From contig JABDQB010000389.1 of assembly GCA_013042495.1 (NCBI GenBank), positions 1 through 5,457 of the forward strand: a stretch of DNA of 5,457 nucleotides, in the 5' to 3' direction. Positions within the stretch are counted from its first letter, which is position 1. Every line of letters begins with the position of its first letter. Positions 1 to 5,457 of the stretch are shown in pieces. Position numbers and translations under genes: made by a program. A model generated the notes under the pieces. It did not search any database and was not told the DNA's origin. It worked only from the letters and a program-made list of their open reading frames with translations. This DNA is from Gemmatimonadota bacterium. GTDB taxonomy: Bacteria; Gemmatimonadota; Gemmatimonadetes; Palauibacterales; Palauibacteraceae.

Positions 1-1
1 G

Positions 2-700
2 AACCGGGCCGCCCACATCGGAAGGCTGGATTCGGCGACCGGCGACATCGAGCAGTACCCGATGCCCGACGAGCGTGCCTCGGATCCGCATACTCTCGTG
101 TTCGACAGCCAGGGCCTGATCTGGTTCACCGTGCAGCACGGGACCATGGTCGGCCGGTTCGATCCGGCGACCGGCATCGTCGACCTGGTCGAGGTTCCGA
201 CCGTCAATTCGCGTCCCTACGGGATCGTGGTCGATAAGGCTGACCGACCCTGGTTTGTCGAGTTCGCGGGCGGAAAGATCGCGACGGTCGACCCGGTCAC
301 ACTGGAGCTCCGAGAGTACGAGCTGTCCCGGCCCGAGACCCGGCCCCGTCGCCTGGTCGCAACCTCCGATGGAGGCGTCTGGTACGTGGACTACGCCGGC
401 GGCCACATCGGCCGCCTGGACCCTGAGACCGGCGCCGTGAGCGAGATCACGCTGCCCGGTGGAGCAGGCTCGCGGCCCTATGGCATGGCCGTGGACGGGG
501 ACGACCGTATCTGGCTCGTCGAGACCGGCGTGCAGCCGAACCGTCTCCTGCTGTTCGACACGTCGACGTCACAGGTGATAGCTCGGTCGGAAATTCCCAG
601 CGGAGCGGGCTCGGTTCGACACATGTATTACGATTCCGAACGGCGAGAGGTATGGTTCGGAACGGACGCCAATACGGTCGGAAGGGCAAGGCTCCGGTGA
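2..700 (+). CDS. Vgb-like (streptogramin lyase fold) beta-propeller protein, 5'-truncated
   Basis: The reading frame is open from base 2 to the TGA at 698-700, so the ATG at 62 is internal and the true start lies off the left edge. The visible 232 residues are a chain of blade repeats of about 40 residues. Each has a form like RPYGIvvD..drpWFvE..ggkIatvDPvT, at about 83-199, 212-328, 341-457, 473-598 and 614-697, with the end of an earlier blade at 2-61. HIGRLD recurs at the window start and near 404-421. Paired Asp-Gly/Trp-Phe positions and a Pro-Tyr-Gly turn are typical of the virginiamycin B lyase/SMP-30-like propeller superfamily. True Vgb linearises streptogramin B antibiotics, but many proteins of this fold have no proven substrate, and I cannot confirm the lyase active-site residues here. 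The substrate is therefore unassigned. Any signal peptide would be upstream of the window. The gene is followed directly by an SDR gene with a four-base overlap. Confidence 0.85.
   Translation, partial: NRAAHIGRLDSATGDIEQYPMPDERASDPHTLVFDSQGLIWFTVQHGTMVGRFDPATGIVDLVEVPTVNSRPYGIVVDKADRPWFVEFAGGKIATVDPVTLELREYELSRPETRPRRLVATSDGGVWYVDYAGGHIGRLDPETGAVSEITLPGGAGSRPYGMAVDGDDRIWLVETGVQPNRLLLFDTSTSQVIARSEIPSGAGSVRHMYYDSERREVWFGTDANTVGRARLR
680..691 (+). promoter_or_regulatory. Ribosome-binding site deciding the GTG start of the SDR gene
   Basis: The purine-rich run GGAAGGGCAAGG lies inside the last codons of the propeller gene and ends five bases before the GTG at 697. It contains AAGGG about ten bases from that codon and AAGG at five. 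It supports the GTG start over the in-frame ATG at 652. Confidence 0.55.
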
Positions 701-1494
701 CCCGCTCACGGCCCGGCGCCCTGGTGACGGGCGCCTCGAGTGGAATCGGCTACGAGCTCTCGAAGATCCTCGCCCGGGAGGGACATGATCTGGCCCTCGT
801 CGCCCGGTCTGCGGATCGGCTGGAGACGATCGCCGGTGCCCTGAGGGATGACTTCGGAGTCCAGGTCGTGGTCGTGTCCGTCGACCTGTCAGATCCGGGA
901 GCGCCAGACCGGGTGTTCGACCGGCTCCGCGAGGCGGAGTTCACGGTGGACGTGCTGGTCAACAACGCCGGATTCGGGACGATGGGACGCTTCGTACGGT
1001 CCGACACGGGAGCCCAGGTCGATATGGTCGAGGTCAATATCACGGCGCTGACGCACCTCACCCGACTGTATGCGGAGCGAATGCTGGAGCGCGGTCAGGG
1101 CCGGATCATGAACGTGGCGTCAACCGCGGCCTTCCAGCCGGGACCCTTCATGGCGGTGTACTTCGCGACCAAGGCTTACGTGCTTTCGTTCTCGGAGGCG
1201 CTGGCGGAGGAGCTGCGCGACACCGGGGTCACGGTCACCGCTTTGTGTCCCGGGCCGACTGTCACCGGATTCCAGAAGCGGGCGGGGATGGAGCATTCCC
1301 CGATCGGAGGTCGAATGGTCACCGCCGATGCCGCTTCCGTCGCCCGAGCAGGCTACGCCGGCATGATGAAGGGGAAACGCCTGGTGATTCCGGGCCTGTT
1401 CAATCGCTTGGGCACGATGTCACCGCGTTTCTTTCCGCGGGCGCTGGCCACCCGCATCGTGGCCCGCATGACCGCGGTACGCGGAGAGGCCTGA
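697..1494 (+). CDS. SDR family NAD(P)-dependent oxidoreductase (COG0300/DltE-like)
   Basis: This is a complete 265-residue classical short-chain dehydrogenase, a cytosolic NAD(P)-dependent oxidoreductase; the substrate cannot be told from sequence. Numbered from the GTG at 697, the landmarks are the cofactor loop TGASSGIG (11-18), an Arg after the second strand (R37, in VARS..RL, suggesting NADPH), DL at 63-64, NNAG (89-92), N114, the catalytic Ser142 and the YxxxK pair Tyr155/Lys159, then a PG turn at 185-186. The tetrad Asn-Ser-Tyr-Lys is intact. The C-terminal VIPGLFNRL...FFPR segment is typical of the COG0300 group. An in-frame ATG at 652 would add 15 basic residues and overlap the propeller gene by 49 bases. 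I prefer the GTG because it puts the usual short lead before the glycine loop, has a Shine-Dalgarno, and overlaps the upstream TGA as GTGA. That overlap suggests translational coupling with the propeller gene. Confidence 0.93.
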   Translation: MTRSRPGALVTGASSGIGYELSKILAREGHDLALVARSADRLETIAGALRDDFGVQVVVVSVDLSDPGAPDRVFDRLREAEFTVDVLVNNAGFGTMGRFVRSDTGAQVDMVEVNITALTHLTRLYAERMLERGQGRIMNVASTAAFQPGPFMAVYFATKAYVLSFSEALAEELRDTGVTVTALCPGPTVTGFQKRAGMEHSPIGGRMVTADAASVARAGYAGMMKGKRLVIPGLFNRLGTMSPRFFPRALATRIVARMTAVRGEA

Positions 1495-1529
1495 TCCAGG
1501 TTGCCCATGTCACCCCGGAACCGCGGGTC
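1495..1529. other. 35-base gap between convergent genes
   Basis: This short spacer separates the stop of the SDR gene from the stop of the minus-strand peptidase gene. I looked for a bidirectional terminator and found only a 4-bp CCTG/CAGG stem across the SDR stop (1490-1500) and a 4-bp ACCC/GGGT pairing near 1512-1529. Neither is followed by a T run on the strand that would need it. Confidence 0.6.
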
Positions 1530-3590
1530 TCAACTCACCGGCTGCAGGTAACGGCCCAGCCAGTCGAAGAACACCCGGTGCCACAGGATCCCATTCTGCG
1601 GTGACAGGATCCAGTGTCCTTCCTGCGGGAAGTAAAGGAAACGACTCTCGAGGCCCTGCAGCTGCGCCGCGGTGAAAGCCTGCATGCCTTCACCGACCGG
1701 GACCCGGAAGTCCTTCTCCCCGTGAATCACGAGCAGCGGTGTGTCCCAGTTCTTCACGAACTTGTGGGGTGAGAACTTCTCGTAGCTGTCGGCGCGGTCC
1801 CAGTACGCACCGCCGAGGTCGAAGTTCACGAAGAACATCTCCTCGGTTGCTCCGTACATGCTCTCCAGGTTGAACACGCCGGCGTGCGCGACCAGCGTCC
1901 GGAACCGTCCCTCGTGATTGCCGGCCAGCCAGTACACGGTGTAGCCGCCGAAGCTGGCGCCGATCGCGCCGAGACGACTCTCGTCCACGTACGGTTCGGC
2001 GGCCAGGGCGTCGATCGAGGACAGCAGGTCCTGCATCGCCTGGCCGCCCCAATCTCCAGAGATCTGCTCCTTCCATGCCTGCCCGAAGCTCGGAACCCCT
2101 CGCCGGTTCGGGGCCACCACGATGTACCCGTGCGCGGCCATGAGTTGGAAATTCCAGCGGTAGGAGAAGAACTGGGAGACTGTTCCCTGCGGCCCGCCCT
2201 GGGCGTACAGCAGGGCGGGGTAGCGGCGCGACGGGTCGAATCCCGGCGGGTAGATCACCCACGTCAGGATCTCTCCGCCATCCGTTGCCTCGACCATCCG
2301 CTTCTCGACCCGGCCGAGCTCCACGCCCGCCAGGATCTCGCGGTTGGCGAACGTGATCTGCTCGGCATCTCCCGATTCGGAGTCGAGCCGGTAGATCTCG
2401 TTTGGTGAAGACATCGAGCGACGCGCGGCGACGAGGACTTCCTGTCCATCGAGCTGCGCCACGTCCAGAGACACGTAGTCAAACACGCCATCGGTCACCT
2501 GCCGGACGGCACCCCCGCCGGCGGGAACCGCGAACACCTGCACCGTGCCCCAGGACTCGCTGGTGAAGAACAGCCACCGGCCGTCGGCGGACCACACCGG
2601 GGAGTGGGCGTCGTTGTCGTAATCGGCCGTAAGCTCCACGCTCGAACCGTCGGCGAAGTCGTGCACGAAGAGCCGATTGCGGTCGGCTTCGTATCCGTTG
2701 CGCTCCATGCTCAGCCACGCGATTCGGCCCCCGTCGGGCGAGAAGACGGGCTCGACATCGTAGCCCATCATCCCCTCGGTGAGATTCACGGTCTCGTCGG
2801 ATTCGAGATCGACCACGAAGATGTCCGAGTTCGTACTCACCGTATAGTCGGTGCCGAGGCTCAGCTTCGCCGTGTATGCTACCGACCGCCCATCCGGGGC
2901 CCATGCGATTTGTTCGACGCCGCCGAACGGGTTCAGGGGCGTGTCAATCTTCTGTCCCTTCATGACGTCTATCGCGACCCCGACCTCGCCGTCCTTGTAT
3001 GGGGCGACGAATAGGTGGCTGTAGGCGTAGTCGTGCCAGCTGTCCCAATGCCGGTACATCAGCCCGTCCATGATTCGGGCGTCGGCTTCCGGAAGATCCG
3101 GGTACAGGTCGTTTACGGTCTGGTCGAGCTTCACGTCCGCGGTGAACGAGATGTGCGTCCCATCCGGCGAGTAGCGGAAGTTGGCGATTCCGCCGTTGAA
3201 GTCGGTGACCTGGCGCATCTTCCTGCCGTCGGCCTTGATCTCCCACAGCTGGGTCGACCCACCCTTACTGGACAGAAAGCCGACCCACTGGCCATCCGGC
3301 CTCCAGGCCGGCGAGCCTTCGGAGCCCTTCATGTCGGTGAGCTGGACGGGATCCCCTCCTTCGATGTCGAGAAGGAAGAGGTCCGTGTCACCCTTGTTCG
3401 CCGCGACGTCATACGTCCGGATCCCATACACGATCCGCTGACCATCCGGCGACACTGCGGGCGCCGAGACGCGCTCGAGCTGCCACAGGAGTTCGGGCGT
3501 CATCACGTCCTGAGCCAAAGCGCGGCCGGGGAACGCGAGGATGGAGAACGCGGCGATCGCTCGGAATAGAGCGCTGATCCGTCTACTCAT
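1530..3590 (-). CDS. Secreted S9 family peptidase, dipeptidyl-peptidase 5-like
   Basis: This is a complete 686-residue serine peptidase, about the length of bacterial DPP5. The N-terminus has a Sec signal peptide: basic SRR, a hydrophobic core, and GRALA before Gln27 as the probable signal peptidase I site, so the mature enzyme is periplasmic or secreted. Residues about 40-425 form a beta-propeller with PD40/TolB-type repeats (SPDG at 47-50, RPDG 97-100, SPDG 141-144, APDG 231-234, SPDG 284-287, SADG 334-337). The C-terminal alpha/beta-hydrolase domain has GASFGG with Ser546, Asp627 in HGEKD and His659 in EGHW, so the triad is complete. YAQGGPQ (462-468), IMDGLMYRHWDSW (173-185) and WLSMERNGYEADRNRLFV (292-309) match what I recall of Porphyromonas-type DPP5. 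That family removes dipeptides from N-termini, favouring hydrophobic or small P1 residues. Specificity here is inferred. The ATG is preceded by a good Shine-Dalgarno. The gene is divergent from the oligopeptidase gene at 3732. Confidence 0.93.
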   Translation of the reverse strand: MSRRISALFRAIAAFSILAFPGRALAQDVMTPELLWQLERVSAPAVSPDGQRIVYGIRTYDVAANKGDTDLFLLDIEGGDPVQLTDMKGSEGSPAWRPDGQWVGFLSSKGGSTQLWEIKADGRKMRQVTDFNGGIANFRYSPDGTHISFTADVKLDQTVNDLYPDLPEADARIMDGLMYRHWDSWHDYAYSHLFVAPYKDGEVGVAIDVMKGQKIDTPLNPFGGVEQIAWAPDGRSVAYTAKLSLGTDYTVSTNSDIFVVDLESDETVNLTEGMMGYDVEPVFSPDGGRIAWLSMERNGYEADRNRLFVHDFADGSSVELTADYDNDAHSPVWSADGRWLFFTSESWGTVQVFAVPAGGGAVRQVTDGVFDYVSLDVAQLDGQEVLVAARRSMSSPNEIYRLDSESGDAEQITFANREILAGVELGRVEKRMVEATDGGEILTWVIYPPGFDPSRRYPALLYAQGGPQGTVSQFFSYRWNFQLMAAHGYIVVAPNRRGVPSFGQAWKEQISGDWGGQAMQDLLSSIDALAAEPYVDESRLGAIGASFGGYTVYWLAGNHEGRFRTLVAHAGVFNLESMYGATEEMFFVNFDLGGAYWDRADSYEKFSPHKFVKNWDTPLLVIHGEKDFRVPVGEGMQAFTAAQLQGLESRFLYFPQEGHWILSPQNGILWHRVFFDWLGRYLQPVS

Positions 3591-3596
3591 AGTGTG

Positions 3597-3604
3597 CTTC
3601 CTTC
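3597..3604 (-). promoter_or_regulatory. Ribosome-binding site of the DPP5-like gene
   Basis: On the minus strand GAAGGAAG sits about six to eight bases before the ATG at 3590-3588. It fixes the start that yields the signal peptide. Confidence 0.7.
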
Positions 3605-3615
3605 TGATTCGTTTC

Positions 3616-3634
3616 GCGGTCCCGCCCGGACCGC
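3616..3634. repeat. Perfect 7-bp inverted repeat in the DPP5 gene leader
   Basis: GCGGTCC at 3616-3622 and its exact reverse complement GGACCGC at 3628-3634 flank a five-base CGCCC spacer. The element is 26-44 bases upstream of the minus-strand start codon, just before the Shine-Dalgarno. No T run follows on either strand, so it is not an intrinsic terminator. It could be an operator or an mRNA leader hairpin, or it could be chance in GC-rich DNA. Confidence 0.45.
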
Positions 3635-3721
3635 CCTCGAAGGGGTGTCATGGTGCGACTTCGGGCGGTACCATGCAAGCCGAATGGGAGGCGGATGCAG
3701 GCCGTGTACATTGACACTCTC

Positions 3722-3727
3722 GAGGTG
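3722..3727 (+). promoter_or_regulatory. Ribosome-binding site deciding the start of the oligopeptidase gene
   Basis: GAGGTG lies four bases before the ATG at 3732, with its GAGG core six bases away. The alternative in-frame ATG at 3684 lacks such a site and would place a Cys- and Gly-rich stretch ahead of the lipoprotein signal. Confidence 0.6.
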
Positions 3728-3731
3728 CGGG

Positions 3732-5457
3732 ATGCGTGACAGCGGGTCAGTTCTCAGGGGAGGTGCGGCGTTGATGATGGTGCTAGCGACGGGTGCTGCG
3801 GGTTGCGGCCAAGGTGCGACGGAGCAGGCCAAAGCGCCGGTAGCACGCGTGGAAGCGACGGAACTCGTCACGCATGGCCGTACGCGGGTCGACGACTATT
3901 ACTGGCTGCGCGACCGGGAGAATCCGGAGGTCGTGGCCTACCTGACGGCCGAGAACGAGTACCTGGATGCTGAGCTGGCGCACGTGGGCAGCCTGCGGGA
4001 GAGCCTGTTCGATGAGATCGTGGGCCGGATCAAGGAGGACGATCAGTCGGTACCCTATCGCTTCCGCGATTACTACTACCACACCCGGTTCGAAGAGGGC
4101 ACTGAATACCCGATCCATGTGCGGCGGGAAGGCACGATCGACGCTCCCGAAGAAGTCCTGGTGGACGTCAACAGGCTCGCCGAGGGACACGAGTACTTCG
4201 CCGCGAGCGTGGGCGTGAGCGGGATCAGCGAGAATCAGAAAGTGCTGGCTTTTGGCACCGACAACGTCGGGCGGCGGAAGTACACGATCCGCTTCCTCGA
4301 TTTGGAGACCGGCGAGTTCCTGGCGGACGAGATTTCGGATGTGACGCCGAACGTGGCCTGGGCGGCCGACGACCGGACCCTCTTCTACACGCGTCAGGAT
4401 CCAGAGACACTGCGTTGGCACCAGGTGTACCGGCACACGCTGGGTACCGATCCGTCCACGGACGAACTGGTCTACGAGGAGGCCGACGAAGAGTTCAGTG
4501 TGTCGGTGCGCCGCACCCGGTCACGGGACTTCGTGTTCATCACGGCCTACCAGACGCTGTCCACCGAGTATCGCTACGTACCCGCCGGCGATCCGATGTC
4601 GGAATTCCAGGTGATCCTGCCCCGGGAACCCGATCACGAGTACTCGGTCGATCACCTGGGAGACCACTTCTACTTCCGAACCAACGACAACGCTCCGAAC
4701 TTTCGGCTGGTGCGCGCCCCGGTCGCCGATCCGTCGCGAACCCGTTGGGAGGAAGTGGTGGCGCACCGCGACGATGTGCTGCTGGAAGGGTTCGATCTCT
4801 TCGCGGACCATCTCGTGATTGAGGAGCGGGAGGAAGGGCTGGTCCGGCTGCGGGTGAAGCCGCGGAGCGGCTCCGAGCACTACGTCGAGTTCGACGATCC
4901 GGCGTGGATGGCATTCACGACGGCCAACTACGAGTTCGATACTCCGATCCTTCGTTTCGGTTACACGTCGATGACCACTCCGTTCTCCACGTACGACTAC
5001 GACATGGAGACTCGCGAGCGCACGCTGCTCAAGCAGATCGAAGTGGTCGGAGACTTCGATCCGGCCAACTACAGGTCGGAGCGTCTCTGGGCCCCGGCCC
5101 GGGACGGACGGCAGGTTCCGATCTCGCTCGTGTACCGGAAGGGCTTCGAGCCGAACGGCAACGCTCCGCTACTCCTCTACGGTTACGGTTCGTACGGGGC
5201 CAGCATGGACGCGGGCTTCAGTTCCGCCCGACTCAGCCTTCTCGACAGGGGCTTCGTCTACGCCATCGCGCATATCCGCGGAGGAGAGGAACTCGGTCGC
5301 TGGTGGTACGAAGAGGGCAAGCTCCTCAACAAGATGAATACGTTCACGGATTTCATCGACGTCGCCGACTTCCTGGTCGCGCAGGGCTATTCGGACCCCG
5401 GGTGCGTCTTCTCCATGGGCGGCAGCGCCGGCGGTCTGCTGATGGGCGCCGTCGTCA
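3732..5457 (+). CDS. Oligopeptidase B-like S9A peptidase with lipoprotein signal, 3'-truncated
   Basis: The frame is open from ATG 3732 to the right edge, giving 575 residues with no stop. The N-terminus is a lipoprotein-type signal: MRDSG, a hydrophobic stretch ALMMVLATG, then AAGC with the lipidated Cys at residue 25. A membrane-anchored extracytoplasmic enzyme is therefore predicted. Residues about 45-440 are the S9 N-terminal propeller, opening with DDYYWLRDRENPEV from residue 54. The hydrolase domain starts near RLWAPARDG (451) and shows GYGSYG (484-489), RGGEELG (516-522), WYEEGKLLNKMNTFTDF (525-541) and GGSAGGLLMG with nucleophile Ser565. These motifs are the protease II/oligopeptidase B signature rather than that of prolyl endopeptidase. 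The family cuts short peptides after Arg or Lys. The catalytic Asp and His, and the acidic residues thought to set basic P1 preference, lie off the window, so activity and specificity are inferred. By comparison with family length, roughly 150 residues are missing. Confidence 0.92.
   Translation, partial: MRDSGSVLRGGAALMMVLATGAAGCGQGATEQAKAPVARVEATELVTHGRTRVDDYYWLRDRENPEVVAYLTAENEYLDAELAHVGSLRESLFDEIVGRIKEDDQSVPYRFRDYYYHTRFEEGTEYPIHVRREGTIDAPEEVLVDVNRLAEGHEYFAASVGVSGISENQKVLAFGTDNVGRRKYTIRFLDLETGEFLADEISDVTPNVAWAADDRTLFYTRQDPETLRWHQVYRHTLGTDPSTDELVYEEADEEFSVSVRRTRSRDFVFITAYQTLSTEYRYVPAGDPMSEFQVILPREPDHEYSVDHLGDHFYFRTNDNAPNFRLVRAPVADPSRTRWEEVVAHRDDVLLEGFDLFADHLVIEEREEGLVRLRVKPRSGSEHYVEFDDPAWMAFTTANYEFDTPILRFGYTSMTTPFSTYDYDMETRERTLLKQIEVVGDFDPANYRSERLWAPARDGRQVPISLVYRKGFEPNGNAPLLLYGYGSYGASMDAGFSSARLSLLDRGFVYAIAHIRGGEELGRWWYEEGKLLNKMNTFTDFIDVADFLVAQGYSDPGCVFSMGGSAGGLLMGAVV

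Larger units (their letters stand above)
3591..3731. promoter_or_regulatory. Divergent intergenic region between two S9 peptidase genes
   Basis: These 141 bases must hold the promoters of the DPP5-like gene (leftward) and the oligopeptidase-like gene (rightward), unless either is read from further away. Ribosome-binding sites lie at both ends and a 7-bp inverted repeat lies near the left end. I could not identify a well-spaced -35/-10 pair for either gene. A perfect TTGACA at 3711-3716 has no matching -10 upstream of the plus-strand start. Promoter presence is inferred from gene orientation only. Confidence 0.5.

Noticed and set aside
62..64. ATG as the true start of the propeller gene.
   Set aside because: The same frame continues upstream to the window edge and encodes a matching blade segment (HIGRLDSATG), so the gene begins outside the window.
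1490..1500. CCTG-ATC-CAGG hairpin across the SDR stop as a terminator.
   Set aside because: The stem is only four base pairs and no T run follows.
1884..2408. A 174-codon open frame on the plus strand opposite the DPP5-like gene, with similar ones at 2604-3014 and 3015-3569.
   Set aside because: They are antisense shadows of conserved peptidase domains and show no recognisable protein family of their own.
3684..3686. Upstream in-frame ATG as an alternative start of the oligopeptidase-like gene.
   Set aside because: It has no good Shine-Dalgarno, and it would add a short Gly/Cys-rich segment ahead of an otherwise normal lipoprotein signal.
3711..3716. Perfect -35 consensus TTGACA just upstream of the oligopeptidase gene.
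   Set aside because: A -10 element at the proper distance would fall inside the coding start near 3733-3739, where the sequence (TGCGTGA) does not resemble TATAAT and the ribosome-binding site would be lost from the transcript.
3783..4436. A 217-codon open frame on the minus strand opposite the oligopeptidase gene.
   Set aside because: It lies entirely under a strongly recognisable S9A coding sequence, has no recognisable domain, and is the kind of antisense frame that GC-rich codon use produces.

Overview
The window is GC-rich (roughly 60% or more G+C by eye), densely coded and bacterial. The gene content is two exported S9-family serine peptidases, a streptogramin-lyase-like beta-propeller and a COG0300-type short-chain dehydrogenase. 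Together with Gram-negative-style export signals (one Sec signal peptide, one lipobox), this would fit a peptidase-rich lineage such as Gemmatimonadota or a related soil or marine phylum. That placement is an inference; no marker gene is present to prove it.

Layout. (1) 2-700, plus strand: the 3' end of a gene for a repeat-built beta-propeller of the virginiamycin B lyase (Vgb) fold; its start lies left of the window. (2) 697-1494, plus strand: a complete SDR oxidoreductase. Its probable GTG start overlaps the TGA of the propeller gene by four bases, so the two look translationally coupled. (3) 1530-3590, minus strand: a complete, secreted S9 peptidase that closely resembles dipeptidyl-peptidase 5. 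It converges on the SDR gene with a 35-base gap and no convincing terminator. (4) 3591-3731: a divergent intergenic region with a perfect 7-bp inverted repeat and a ribosome-binding site at each end. (5) 3732 to the right edge, plus strand: an oligopeptidase B-like S9A peptidase with a lipoprotein signal peptide. It is cut off just after its nucleophile serine, so its aspartate and histidine are not visible.

How they may work together. The two S9 peptidases diverge from one short control region, and both carry export signals. The likely picture is peptide scavenging outside the cytoplasm: the oligopeptidase B-like lipoprotein cuts oligopeptides internally (after Arg/Lys if it follows its family), and the DPP5-like enzyme removes dipeptides from the N-termini. 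The propeller/SDR pair is a separate transcription unit with no obvious link to peptide use.

No mobile element, CRISPR array, tRNA, rRNA or recognisable riboswitch is visible, and I see no clear sign of an undescribed multi-gene system. The points most worth a second look are the exported form of oligopeptidase B, its divergent pairing with DPP5, and the unknown role of the Vgb-like propeller beside an SDR.
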